Shown here: positions 17,257 to 24,498 of the stretch, in pieces | Layout of the letters: every line of letters starts with the position of its first letter | Numbering within the stretch: position 1 is the stretch's first letter | NCBI GenBank assembly: GCA_045534265.1 | Contig: JAZSJH010000001.1 | Span: forward strand, 1 to 54,109 | DNA from: CAKVLS01 sp045534265 | Lineage (GTDB): Bacteria > Bacillota > Clostridia > Christensenellales > UBA1242 | Reading direction: 5' to 3' | Length of the DNA stretch: 54,109 bases | Translations under genes and position numbers: made by a program | Notes under the pieces: generated by a model | What the model was told of the DNA's origin: nothing | The model's input: only the letters and a program-made list of their open reading frames with translations | The model's database searches: none

Positions 17257-17616
17257 ATGACAGTAGAAAGAGACTTAATCATAACAATCGTTAACAAAGG
17301 TTATAGCGATTATGTAGTAGATGCAGCCAGAGAAGCTGGCGCTAGAGGTAGCACAATTATTCACGGTCGTGGAACTAGCGGACAAAGAAATGAGTTTATG
17401 GGTATTAGCCTTCAAGACGAAAAGAGCGTTGTTTTGACATTAGTTAAAAGAACAGAAAAGAAAAAAATAATGGAAGCTATCGCCGAAAGAACAAATCTTA
17501 ACGTAGAAGGAAGAGGTTTTTGCTTTTCTATGCCGGTAAATGATGTTGTGGGAGTGAATGCCGAAACGCACGAGCCAAAAGGTAAAAAAGTAAAAAAAGA
17601 ACCAAAAGCAAAATAG
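17257..17616 (+). CDS. PII-like regulatory protein, second copy
   Basis: 119 aa. The PII-like fold again: RDLIITIVNKG, helix YVVDAAREAGARG, then STIIHGRGTSGQ, where the PII signature G[RK]G region is well kept. Next come SVVLTLVKRTEKKKIMEAI and the C-terminal GRGFCFSMPVNDVVGV strand. It is more PII-canonical than the first copy. A short Lys-rich tail (KGKKVKKEPKAK) is extra. RBS AAGGAGAAAAAAGATT. The two copies may form mixed trimers regulating the DUF1538 protein (inference). A strong terminator follows. Confidence 0.88.
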   Translation: MTVERDLIITIVNKGYSDYVVDAAREAGARGSTIIHGRGTSGQRNEFMGISLQDEKSVVLTLVKRTEKKKIMEAIAERTNLNVEGRGFCFSMPVNDVVGVNAETHEPKGKKVKKEPKAK

Positions 17617-17624
17617 CTTTATTG

Positions 17625-17655
17625 CACGCCAGTATTATGCTGGTGTGTTTTTTTT
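17625..17655 (+). terminator. Terminator of the DUF1538-PII operon
   Basis: CACGCCAG / CTGGTGTG stem with one G-U pair, 7-base loop, eight T. Confidence 0.92.
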
Positions 17656-17847
17656 GTTAATATTTATTTTTTATGTCTTGATTTTTTTGTTTGAAACAAA
17701 TAATCGAAATTTGTCGAAAAACAATTAGTTTTTTGTTACAACGCAATATTATAGGGTATTAATCATACAAATAATTATAGAATGTTGAGATATAACTTGT
17801 TTTTAGATGTATAATATTGCCAAAATAATATTTTTTTTGTAAATACA

Positions 17848-17876
17848 TTGACAATAAAGCGGTTTTGGGGTAATAT
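17848..17876 (+). promoter_or_regulatory. Promoter of the 106-aa membrane protein
   Basis: TTGACA (17848-17853), 17 bases, TAATAT (17871-17876), overlapped by TATAAA. The TTG of this box could be misread as a start codon of an extended ORF; the real ATG is at 17902. Confidence 0.82.
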
Positions 17877-17901
17877 AAAAGTATCAAATAAGGAGGGTAC
17901 T

Positions 17902-18222
17902 ATGAAAAACGAAGGTTTGAAAACACTTCTTGACATTATTGGTGGTATCGCTGCATTTTTGACAGTTTTTGTTTATCTTGCATTGATTATCGCTGGTCAA
18001 GGTTGGTTCACTTTGCCTGCAGCAGTTTTGAACATTCTTAATGTTTGCAAAACTTGGGCTCCTCTTGTTGTAGTAGGTATCACTGGACTTGAATTTGTAA
18101 GCAACAAAAACCTTATTGTTAAACTACTATTCTTGGTAGCACTAGCTGGTGTTGTTGTGTTTATGTTCTTCCCAGATACTTGGACACAATTTGTTGGAAT
18201 CGTAAACGGTGCGGTTAAGTAA
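17902..18222 (+). CDS. Small membrane protein, 106 aa
   Basis: Not recognised. Three hydrophobic segments: IIGGIAAFLTVFVYLALIIA, a middle one around TWAPLVVVGITGLEFV, and LIVKLLFLVALAGVVVFMFF, with short polar ends. The start is set by AGGAGG five bases before the ATG at 17902; the frame is open back to 17848, but that stretch is the promoter. It forms its own transcription unit with a perfect -35 box and a terminator with a GGGG/CCCC stem, suggesting steady expression. No function can be assigned. Confidence 0.82.
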   Translation: MKNEGLKTLLDIIGGIAAFLTVFVYLALIIAGQGWFTLPAAVLNILNVCKTWAPLVVVGITGLEFVSNKNLIVKLLFLVALAGVVVFMFFPDTWTQFVGIVNGAVK

Positions 18223-18235
18223 GATAACCATTTAT

Positions 18236-18265
18236 AAAAGGGGTGCTTTCGCCCCTTTTTATTTT
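18236..18265 (+). terminator. Intrinsic terminator
   Basis: AAAAGGGG / CCCCTTTT stem with a small inner pairing and a T-run. Confidence 0.9.
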
Positions 18266-18292
18266 TGTAAAGACATTTAGGAGATAATTTTT

Positions 18293-18808
18293 ATGTTTGT
18301 AATTTTTGGAAGTGCAAGAAGACAAAAAGGCTTTGATGTTTTTGTACAAGATGTTTGTGGTAGATGCCACAACCCTAACAATATGCAACTTGTGGAAATA
18401 AGCAATTGGTTTTCTTTGTTCTTTATACCTATTTTTAAGATAACAAAAGAATTTTATCTTGTATGCCCACATTGTGGAGCTGCAAGAAAAGTCCCTAACA
18501 AAGATGCAAAGGCTTTGATTGAGCAAGCAAAAAATGGTGCAGCTCCTGCTGTAAACAAAAATGTAAGAGCCGAAAACCCACAAGCTATAAGCCAAGAGCC
18601 TGTGGCTCCACAAACCGAAAGTGTTGATGTAAGGGGTCTTATCAAAAACGATATTGATAGAGTTATGGCAAGTATTCAAGACCCTGCGTTTTTGAGTGAT
18701 AACAGCAATTTTGAAAAACTATATAACAGCTTAAAAAATGGACTTGTTCCAAAATATAATGATCCAGTACTTGTAGAAGAAGTACTAAAAGAATATTTTA
18801 ACATTTAA
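18293..18808 (+). CDS. Zinc-ribbon domain protein (zinc_ribbon_15-like)
   Basis: 171 aa. CGRCH (residues ~22-26) and CPHCG (~60-64) flank a hydrophobic stretch NWFSLFFIPIFKI, the arrangement of the zinc_ribbon_15 type in which one long hairpin separates the two Cys pairs. The rest is a polar linker and a helical C-terminus (DIDRVMASIQD...LVEEVLKEYFNI). It starts behind AGGAGATAA and its stop overlaps the start of the next gene (TAATG), so both are translated together. Cellular role unknown; probably structural or protein-binding. Confidence 0.82.
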   Translation: MFVIFGSARRQKGFDVFVQDVCGRCHNPNNMQLVEISNWFSLFFIPIFKITKEFYLVCPHCGAARKVPNKDAKALIEQAKNGAAPAVNKNVRAENPQAISQEPVAPQTESVDVRGLIKNDIDRVMASIQDPAFLSDNSNFEKLYNSLKNGLVPKYNDPVLVEEVLKEYFNI

Positions 18809-19284
18809 TGAAAACAAAAAATATAGTTTTTTTGAGCATAAATGTAGTGATTGCGATAGTGGCTTTTTGTTTTTCTTTTGGAAATATATTTTTAGAAAAA
18901 AACGAGTTTAGCTATTCTATCACCGAAGGTCAAAAGTTGTTTAATTTTTCGCCTAATGTTTGGGTAGTGTGTACAGCGATTGTTTTATTTTGTATGATGG
19001 CACTATCTATTGCAATGTTTGTTATATATGTTTTGCTCAAAGTTTATAAAACAAAGCGACTTTGGAGATGGTATCTTGCTTTATCTATTGCTCTCGGCGG
19101 GGCTCTGGTTGCTTTTGTTGTCTTTGCTGTTAATCTATGTTTATCAAAAAGTGTTTTTGGCTTTGGCCTTAGTACAGACTATAAGTTTAATGTAGGTATA
19201 TACGTTGTAATAATATTGCTAGCCGTGGTTTGCTTTCTTAATATGTACAACGCCCTAGATACAAATAAAAAACTGCTTAAATAG
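18808..19284 (+). CDS. Hypothetical four-helix membrane protein (158 aa)
   Basis: Not recognised. Four hydrophobic segments: IVFLSINVVIAIVAFCFSFG, VWVVCTAIVLFCMMALSIAM and on, WYLALSIALGGALVAFVVFA, and VGIYVVIILLAVVCFLNMY. Short loops contain few charges apart from KVYKTKRLWR between helices 2 and 3, a positive-inside marker. The ATG overlaps the stop of the zinc-ribbon gene, implying translational coupling. The last codons lie within the terminator hairpin at 19270. No function can be given. Confidence 0.82.
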   Translation: MKTKNIVFLSINVVIAIVAFCFSFGNIFLEKNEFSYSITEGQKLFNFSPNVWVVCTAIVLFCMMALSIAMFVIYVLLKVYKTKRLWRWYLALSIALGGALVAFVVFAVNLCLSKSVFGFGLSTDYKFNVGIYVVIILLAVVCFLNMYNALDTNKKLLK

Positions 19285-19300
19285 TTAAGCAGTTTTTTTA
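19270..19300. terminator. Bidirectional terminator overlapping a stop codon
   Basis: AAACTGCTTAA / TTAAGCAGTTT (11 bp) with the TAG of the upstream gene in the 4-base loop, then T-runs on both strands. Ends the 18293-19284 pair and, on the minus strand, ktrA. Confidence 0.93.
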
Positions 19301-20035
19301 TTATTCATTTATGCTGTCTTGCAAAGTCTTAACAACGTCTATAACTTCTGAAGACTTGTTGCTTAGGGTTTCTAGTTTGTTGTGTTCACCGGCTACTATC
19401 AAGATGTCGCCATTTAGCAATATTGTATCTGGCTCTGGATGAATGACTTCTTCGCCTCTTTTAATAAAAATAATTGATACTTTGTGCTTTTTGCGTATAT
19501 CAAGCTCAACTATGGTTTTGTCTGCCCAAGAATCAAGAATTGTCATTTCTACTATCTTAAAGTCATCTGTTATATTCATTACTTCATTAATGCTAGGGTT
19601 AGTTAAGATATTAGCAACTCTTTTTCCCATAAATACTTCTGGGAAGATAACCATATCTGCACCTATTCTTTCTTGAACTTTTTTGATTTGTTCATTTTTT
19701 GCTTTTGCTACAATGTACTTTATTCCCAAATCTTTACAAATAAGAGTTGTAAGTATGCTTGCTTGTATGTCGTTGCCGATACAGTTTACCACGCAGTCAA
19801 AGTTCTGTACTCCTAGAGAGTGTAAAACTTCGCTAGCTGTAGAGTCTGCAACAACGGCACTTGATACAAATCTTTCAATGTTTTTGATTGCCTCTGGGTC
19901 TGTGTCTATTGCTAAGACATCATTACCAAGGGAAGCAAGTGTTGTTGCTACGCTAGTACCAAATCTTCCTAGCCCGATAACAACAAATTGTGTCATTTTC
20001 TTTTCTATTTTTTTTGTTAATAATTGTTCGTTCAT
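19301..20035 (-). CDS. ktrA: Potassium uptake regulatory subunit (KtrA/TrkA type)
   Basis: Cytosolic RCK ring that gates the KtrB channel. 244 aa. The RCK-N Rossmann motif is VIGLGRFGTSVA (residues ~18-29), with an acidic residue at the end of beta2 (AIDTD). RCK-C spans residues ~145-230 (KIVEMTILDS...LLNGDILIVAGEHNKLE), the region that in homologues binds c-di-AMP. Start at 20035 chosen for its RBS AAAAGGAAACACAT; an internal ATG (MTQFVVIG) lacks a good RBS. It lies 19 bases after ktrB in the same operon. Confidence 0.94.
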   Translation of the reverse strand: MNEQLLTKKIEKKMTQFVVIGLGRFGTSVATTLASLGNDVLAIDTDPEAIKNIERFVSSAVVADSTASEVLHSLGVQNFDCVVNCIGNDIQASILTTLICKDLGIKYIVAKAKNEQIKKVQERIGADMVIFPEVFMGKRVANILTNPSINEVMNITDDFKIVEMTILDSWADKTIVELDIRKKHKVSIIFIKRGEEVIHPEPDTILLNGDILIVAGEHNKLETLSNKSSEVIDVVKTLQDSINE

Positions 20036-20054
20036 ATATGTGTTTCCTTTTGTA

Positions 20055-21410
20055 TTATCCTACCATAATTTTTGCGTCTGGGTATTCAATATCGTTAATT
20101 GCAGAACTTGGCTTACTAGCTATTGCAAGTGTTAAAGTCAAAGCTCCAACTCTTCCTATAAACATAAGAAGTGTGATAATCAATTTGCTACCTATTGATA
20201 AAATAGGAGTTACTCCTAAAGAAAGTCCAACAGTAGACAAAGCTGATATACACTCAAACATTGCTTGGGTAGGAGTTATTGCGTTGCCATCGAAGATGCA
20301 AAGTAGACTTGTTCCTATTACCGCAAGTAATATAGCAAAGAACACAACTCTTGTGCTTTTTTTGATAAGCCTATTGCTTATTCTTTTTTGTCTAAAGGAT
20401 ATATTACCATTATTATTTTCACTTTTGAAAAGAGCCAAAAGCAATACAAATATAGTTGTTGTCTTGACGCCGCCTGCAGTAGAGCCGGGGCTTCCGCCGA
20501 TAAACATAAGGATATCTGTAATAACTATGCTAGCAGGGTGGAGTTTTGTTATATCAATAGTAGAAAAACCAGCAGTTCTTGGCGAAATACTTAAGAAAAA
20601 CGCGTTGACAATTTTGTCCCATGTATTCATTTTACCCAAAGTGTCTGGATTTTTCCATTCGATAGCAGCAAACAACAATGCTCCGCCAAAAATTAAAACT
20701 GCGGTTACGATAAGAACTATCTTTGTAGCAAGGGGAAGCTTTTGTCCCTTAAATTTTTTTCCAATGTCAAATATTACTACAAATCCAATTCCGCCAATAA
20801 CAATCAATAACATAATTGGTAAGAGTATTAGAGTGCTTTGAGCAAACGTAGAAATATTTGCAAACTCTGTTCCTACTGTGCCTAAGTTATCAAATCCTGC
20901 ATTACAAAAGGCGGAAATTGATAAAAAGAGAGCCTTAAAAATGCCATCTCCCCAACCGTATAACGAAATCATTGATGGAGCAAGGCAAACAAAGCCGATA
21001 AATTCAATTATGAATACAGTAATTATAATGTTTTTTATAAGTTTTACTACACCCTGAACTTTGTCTTGGTTTAGGCTTTCTTGTATAGTTATTCTTGTCT
21101 CATATGTTATTCTTTTGCCCAAAATTAAAAACACAAGTGAAGTAAGAGCAATAAAGCCAAGCCCGCCACATTGGATAAGAAAAAGAATAACCGCTTGTCC
21201 AAAAATAGTAAAATGTACTGCCGTATCTACAACAACAAGTCCAGTAACACAAACTGCACTTGTGCTAGTCAAAAAACTATCTACAAAAGAAAACCACTTG
21301 CCATCTTTTGCTGAGATAGGTAGACAAAGCAAAAATGTTCCTAAAAGTATTAAGCCTAAAAATCCAAGCACTATTTGTGCTGCAGGGTTTAATTTTCGTT
21401 TTTGTGCCAT
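20055..21410 (-). CDS. ktrB: Potassium uptake channel subunit (KtrB/TrkH type)
   Basis: Membrane pore of the Ktr system, K+ import driven by Na+ or membrane potential. 451 aa with four MPM repeats; the four filter segments are visible: TSAVCVTGL, SISAFCNAGFDNLG, GGSPGSTAGGVKTTT and SALSTVGLSLG. Start at ATG 21410 (MAQKRKLNPAAQ), the usual KtrB N-terminus; the open frame extends 23 codons further but across the promoter. There is no ribosome binding site: TATAAT ends exactly six bases before this ATG, so transcription should begin on the A of the start codon (leaderless mRNA). Followed by ktrA. Confidence 0.94.
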   Translation of the reverse strand: MAQKRKLNPAAQIVLGFLGLILLGTFLLCLPISAKDGKWFSFVDSFLTSTSAVCVTGLVVVDTAVHFTIFGQAVILFLIQCGGLGFIALTSLVFLILGKRITYETRITIQESLNQDKVQGVVKLIKNIIITVFIIEFIGFVCLAPSMISLYGWGDGIFKALFLSISAFCNAGFDNLGTVGTEFANISTFAQSTLILLPIMLLIVIGGIGFVVIFDIGKKFKGQKLPLATKIVLIVTAVLIFGGALLFAAIEWKNPDTLGKMNTWDKIVNAFFLSISPRTAGFSTIDITKLHPASIVITDILMFIGGSPGSTAGGVKTTTIFVLLLALFKSENNNGNISFRQKRISNRLIKKSTRVVFFAILLAVIGTSLLCIFDGNAITPTQAMFECISALSTVGLSLGVTPILSIGSKLIITLLMFIGRVGALTLTLAIASKPSSAINDIEYPDAKIMVG

Positions 21411-21416
21411 GACATT

Positions 21417-21445
21417 ATTATACCATATCAATATTTTTTTTTCAA
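21417..21445 (-). promoter_or_regulatory. Promoter giving a leaderless ktrB transcript
   Basis: On the minus strand TTGAAA (21445-21440), 17 bases, TATAAT (21422-21417), then aatgtc and the ATG at 21410. No purine-rich site lies before the ATG. Confidence 0.82.
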
Positions 21446-21570
21446 CCAAAGCCAAAGGATATCGACTGTTTGCCAGCAAAAAGATAGTAAAAAAAGCAGG
21501 GCTTTGTTTTAATATTATATTATTTTATTCCTAAAAGAATATTAATTTAATTAAAAAAACAATTTTGGTG

Positions 21571-21604
21571 TTGACAAAAGATTTTTTTGGACTTATACTA
21601 TAAT
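21571..21604 (+). promoter_or_regulatory. Strong promoter of the structured RNA
   Basis: TTGACA (21571-21576), 17 bases, TATACT (21594-21599), with an overlapping TATAAT at 21599-21604. Start of transcription expected near 21606-21611. Confidence 0.88.
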
Positions 21605-21627
21605 TGTTTTAGGGGAGGAAAAAACAA

Positions 21628-21696
21628 ATGAAAATGCATTGTAGACAATGGTTTAACTTAATAGCTGCTATTTCATTTGTGCAAAACAAGGCATAA
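21628..21696 (+). CDS. Possible 22-residue peptide inside the structured RNA
   Basis: ATG preceded by AGGGGAGG with a 9-base spacer, the strongest-looking ribosome binding site in the window. It reads 22 codons (MKMHCRQWFNL, then a hydrophobic IAAISFV, ending QNKA) and stops with TAA inside the first internal hairpin of the RNA. The start region pairs with the RNA's 3' end, so translation may depend on folding. The peptide is not recognised. It could be a leader-like or type I toxin-like peptide, or the ORF may be a by-product of the RNA sequence. Confidence 0.4.
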   Translation: MKMHCRQWFNLIAAISFVQNKA

Positions 21697-21901
21697 GTTC
21701 GGGATATCGCCTTCAGTCTAGCACATTATATGAAAATGGCTAGATTTTACCTGCTTTTCAAGTAAGACGCTTGATAAATAACCGAAAAAAAAGATTATTT
21801 ACCTGTACAGAGATGCTACAGAAAGAATAGATAAAATATGCAAACTAGACATATGAGCTTAAGTTAAACGTCATCTTGCAAATGACAAATTTCAAAAAAA
21901 T

Positions 21902-21931
21902 AAGAACAACTTATATAGTTGTTCTTTTTTT
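21902..21931 (+). terminator. Terminator of the structured RNA
   Basis: AAGAACAAC / GTTGTTCTT stem, 7-base loop, T-run. Confidence 0.93.
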
Positions 21932-22021
21932 CTGTATTTATGATTTTTGGTTTTGTGGTTTTACAAAAATTATGCAAAAGATAATGAAATTGAAAAATAA
22001 ACAAAATATAAAATTTTAACC

Positions 22022-22055
22022 AAAAAAGACAACAGTATTTTGCGTTGTCTTTTTT
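22022..22055 (-). terminator. Terminator of the inositol-monophosphatase-like gene
   Basis: AAAAGACAAC / GTTGTCTTTT stem with a 10-base loop; T-run on the minus strand. Can work both ways. Confidence 0.88.
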
Positions 22056-22061
22056 ATTTTA

Positions 22062-22829
22062 TTAAATCATATCTTTTTTCTTAAAGCCAAGTTTTTTAGC
22101 AAATTTATCGTTTGCGGTAACAAATGTTACTTGTTCTGTATCGCAAAAACCTTTGTAGATGTGGCAACCTGCTTCCTTGCAGATAAGTGTTCCTGGAAGT
22201 AAGTCCCAAGGATTGTTGCAAGTTAGAATATAAGTTCCTACTTGAGATGTGGCGGCAGACACAAAACCAAAACAACCACAACCCCAAGTTCTAACTCTTA
22301 GTGAGTTTTCGATAATTGTTTCCATATTGTCGTAGTAGTATTTGTTTACCCATTTACCAAAGTCAATAGCTGTGATTTTTGAGTTGTCACTATATGGAAT
22401 AACCTGAAGTCTTTTGTTGTTGCAGTATGCACCAAAGCCACGAGCCGCGTACAAAAAGTATCTGCAATCTGGCATATAAATAATGGCAAATTCTGTAACA
22501 CCATCTACAGAGAAAGATACTTGTATTCCCCAACATTCGCTGCCGTTAGCAAAGTTGATTGTTCCGTCAATTGGGTCTACTGTCCAAGTTCTACCTTTTG
22601 GTAAAACTTCTGGATTTCCTTCTTCGCTGATAATAGTATCGTCAGGAAAATGTGTTTTTATAACCTTAAGCAAAAATTCTTCGCTAGCAATGTCTAGGTT
22701 TGTAACAAGGTCTTTTGCGCCTTTGTTTGCTACGTCAAAAGATGCACCTTTTATAACTTTTTTATAAACGTTTTTTACTGCCTTGCAAAGAAGTGTAAGC
22801 TCTTTGTCATATGCAAAATTTTTTATCAT
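22062..22829 (-). CDS. Inositol-monophosphatase family phosphatase
   Basis: Mg2+-dependent sugar/nucleotide phosphatase, 255 aa. Metal site one: DLVTNLDIASEEFL with the following SEEG. Metal site two: WTVDPIDGTINFANG (residues ~80-94), the family signature. The C-terminal third site is CNNPWDLLPGTLICKEAG. The fold covers myo-inositol-1-phosphate, 3'-phosphoadenosine and fructose-bisphosphate hydrolases, and the substrate cannot be chosen from sequence. The ATG at 22829 has AGGAG seven bases before it. The promoter region holds a perfect 10-bp inverted repeat, so expression may be repressor-controlled. Confidence 0.93.
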   Translation of the reverse strand: MIKNFAYDKELTLLCKAVKNVYKKVIKGASFDVANKGAKDLVTNLDIASEEFLLKVIKTHFPDDTIISEEGNPEVLPKGRTWTVDPIDGTINFANGSECWGIQVSFSVDGVTEFAIIYMPDCRYFLYAARGFGAYCNNKRLQVIPYSDNSKITAIDFGKWVNKYYYDNMETIIENSLRVRTWGCGCFGFVSAATSQVGTYILTCNNPWDLLPGTLICKEAGCHIYKGFCDTEQVTFVTANDKFAKKLGFKKKDMI

Positions 22830-22833
22830 AAAA

Positions 22834-22870
22834 ATAACTCCTATAATTTTGTTTACAGGAGTTATTATAG
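22834..22870 (-). promoter_or_regulatory. -10 box with overlapping inverted repeat (possible operator)
   Basis: On the minus strand TATAAT (22870-22865) overlaps the left arm of AATAACTCCT (22867-22858) / AGGAGTTATT (22843-22834), a perfect 10-bp inverted repeat with a 14-base spacer whose right arm includes the RBS. Most of the left arm lies upstream of the expected transcription start, so a DNA-bound repressor fits better than an mRNA hairpin. A weak TTGCTT sits 18 bases upstream of the -10. Confidence 0.6.
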
Positions 22871-22904
22871 GAAAATATTTCTAAAAAAGCAACTAAAATA
22901 GCCT

Positions 22905-23462
22905 TTATCTTATTTGAGTTGCGGTTAGATTTACATTGTTAAATGTCATATCGGTATCGCCATTATTAACAAGTGTGACAGTAACTGGTGTATTGCGCGC
23001 ATCAACAACAACCGAAGAGCCAAGTGGAACAACATCTGTAGCTACAGTTACACTTGCAATAGAAGTAGATGGGGGAAGATAGCTTCCGCTATTGTATAAA
23101 GCAAGAGATGCTGTGCCGACCGTTCCTGTAGCGGACGCATTATAGGACACTCTATATATGCCATCTGATAATGTTATTGAGTTTGCTCCGGGGTTATATA
23201 TGGCGTTTGTTCCGTTTGAAATATATTGAGTGCCAAGTGGTAGTGTAGCACCGATTGCGATATTGCCTGCAGCGGCGTTATATGTCCCTATATTAGAAAT
23301 AGGTTCTATTACTGGTGGTAAAATTGGTGGTCTTGGAATAGTGTTTGTTGGTATATACTGCCTGTAATAACCGTTGCATCTGTTACATCTATTACAGCCG
23401 CTATTACAAGAATTACAACCACAGCCATTTCCAAAGGAATTGAAAAGATTGCAGAAACTCAT
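22905..23462 (-). CDS. Cys-rich BclA-like surface protein
   Basis: 185 aa. The start at 23462 is set by AAAAGGAGAAATT; an ATG 12 codons upstream lacks an RBS. The N-terminus holds nine Cys in ~30 residues (CGCNSCNSGCNRCNRCNG), then a Pro-rich linker (PRPPILPPVIEP). The ~125-residue C-terminal domain is rich in Gly, Ser, Thr, Asn and Val (GNIAIGATLPLG, ITLSDGIYRVSYNASATG) and resembles the BclA/C1q-like trimeric head of spore-coat and exosporium proteins. There is no signal peptide, as in exosporium proteins placed from the mother cell. A small hairpin TGTAGC/GCTACA lies just upstream of the RBS. Role on a spore or cell surface is inferred. Confidence 0.8.
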   Translation of the reverse strand: MSFCNLFNSFGNGCGCNSCNSGCNRCNRCNGYYRQYIPTNTIPRPPILPPVIEPISNIGTYNAAAGNIAIGATLPLGTQYISNGTNAIYNPGANSITLSDGIYRVSYNASATGTVGTASLALYNSGSYLPPSTSIASVTVATDVVPLGSSVVVDARNTPVTVTLVNNGDTDMTFNNVNLTATQIR

Positions 23463-23542
23463 AATTTCTCCTTTTGTAGCGTTTTTGCTACATAGCATAG
23501 TATGAAATATATTTGTTTTTGGTTAATTATTTTTTTGTGTTA

Positions 23543-23551
23543 TGTTATAAT
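23543..23551 (+). promoter_or_regulatory. Extended -10 promoter of the PHP gene
   Basis: TGTTATAAT (TG-N-TATAAT) at 23543-23551, no good -35; RBS AGGAGATA follows. Confidence 0.65.
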
Positions 23552-23569
23552 CAAATTAGGAGATAGCCA

Positions 23570-24490
23570 ATGTTACAGAAACTAGGGATAAAAGCAAATA
23601 GATTTGACCTGCATTGCCACACGCCAGCGTCAGATGGCTCTAGAGAACTTATTGACCTTTTGATAGATGCTGAAAAAGCAAAACTTGATGTTATAAGTTT
23701 TACTGACCACGATACCTTGGATATATACGAATATCTAAAAGATATCGATTATAAAAAATGGTATTCTGGCAAGATAATTTACGGGGTGGAGATAACCGTA
23801 GACGTAGATGGCGAAAGGCTAGAGGTCTTGGCTTATAACTTTGATTATAAAAAGTTAAGAAAATACAAATATTTCAAAAGAGCATATGACCAAAAAATTG
23901 TAAACAAGCAAATAGATAAGCTTGCCGAAAAAGCCCGCAAACTCGGTTTTGTGTTAGATGTAAACAAAGAAAATGAATGTCGTAGGCCGTCTATTTGGAG
24001 ACCGGTATATGATGGCATAATGGCAAATAAAAAAGAAAATGCCAAACTTATAAAAAAGTACGGAATAAAAGATTCAAAGCATTTTTGCAGAGTGTTGTTT
24101 AGTCAAAAGGGTCAACCTTTTTATCTTCCAGCAAGTTATGCTCCAACCATAGAAAAAATTAGCAAACTTATACACAAGTGTGGTGGCATTTGTATCTTTG
24201 CTCACCCATACAATTATGGTTTGAAAGACGTGGAAAGTTTTCTTGATAAATTTAGAGAAGAAAGGGTTATTGATGGCATAGAGTGTGCACATTCTTCTCA
24301 CACCAAAGAGCAAATTAACTATTTAGTTGATTATTGCGAAAAGTATAATTTATTAAAAACAGCTGGCAGTGACTTTCATGGCAGGGAAAGATTTTATGAA
24401 AACGGACTTTATAATATAAAGTTTGGATATCTTGGTACAAAAGGAAACTTAAAACCCATCACTGATAAGCTTATAAAATACAAGTGGTAA
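23570..24490 (+). CDS. PHP-domain phosphoesterase (TrpH/RNase AM-like)
   Basis: 306 aa metal-dependent phosphoesterase. PHP motif I is DLHCHTPASDGS (residues ~13-24), motif II SFTDHDTLD (~43-51), a Glu ligand in GVEITV (~71), motif III IFAHPYNY (~210), and the final DFHG in KTAGSDFHGRE (~265). This is the full set of His/Asp ligands for a trinuclear metal site. Members cleave 3',5'-bisphosphonucleotides and short RNA 5' ends. The insertion between residues ~105 and 190 (basic, helical) is larger than in the shortest homologues. RBS AGGAGATAGCCA. A 272-aa membrane protein follows on the same strand with its own promoter. Confidence 0.9.
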   Translation: MLQKLGIKANRFDLHCHTPASDGSRELIDLLIDAEKAKLDVISFTDHDTLDIYEYLKDIDYKKWYSGKIIYGVEITVDVDGERLEVLAYNFDYKKLRKYKYFKRAYDQKIVNKQIDKLAEKARKLGFVLDVNKENECRRPSIWRPVYDGIMANKKENAKLIKKYGIKDSKHFCRVLFSQKGQPFYLPASYAPTIEKISKLIHKCGGICIFAHPYNYGLKDVESFLDKFREERVIDGIECAHSSHTKEQINYLVDYCEKYNLLKTAGSDFHGRERFYENGLYNIKFGYLGTKGNLKPITDKLIKYKW

Positions 24491-24498
24491 ATATTTTT

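Larger units (their letters stand above)
21606..21931 (+). ncRNA. Structured RNA of unknown family (~320 nt)
   Basis: Bounded by a strong promoter and a 9-bp terminator, with no gene downstream on this strand. The two ends fold together in nested order: TGAAA (21629-21633) with TTTCA (21890-21894), TGCA (21635-21638) with TGCA (21877-21880), GTTTAACTTA (21651-21660) with TAAGTTAAAC (21860-21869), and AGCT (21663-21666) with AGCT (21856-21859). Inside are four local hairpins: AAGGC/GCCTT (from 21688), TCTAGC/GCTAGA (from 21717), TCAAG/CTTGA (from 21768) and TAAATAA/TTATTTA (from 21775). It does not match tmRNA (no T-arm or CCA end), RNase P (no CR-I), SRP RNA or T-box. A 6S-like role is possible but the interior is branched, not rod-like. 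Confidence 0.7.

Noticed and set aside
17848..17901. N-terminal extension of the 106-aa membrane protein starting at a TTG
   Set aside because: The TTG is the first half of a TTGACA -35 box; the ATG at 17902 has a perfect AGGAGG.
19990..20841. A 283-codon plus-strand ORF opposite ktrB
   Set aside because: Antisense shadow of a well-supported KtrB coding region with all four filter motifs.
21606..21931. tmRNA, RNase P RNA, SRP RNA or 6S RNA
   Set aside because: tRNA-like ends, CR-I and CR-V blocks and the SRP core were not found, and the interior is branched rather than a single rod. Left as unknown class.
22834..22867. RNA hairpin sequestering the RBS of the inositol-phosphatase-like gene
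   Set aside because: The -10 box overlaps the left arm, so most of that arm is not transcribed. A DNA operator is more likely.
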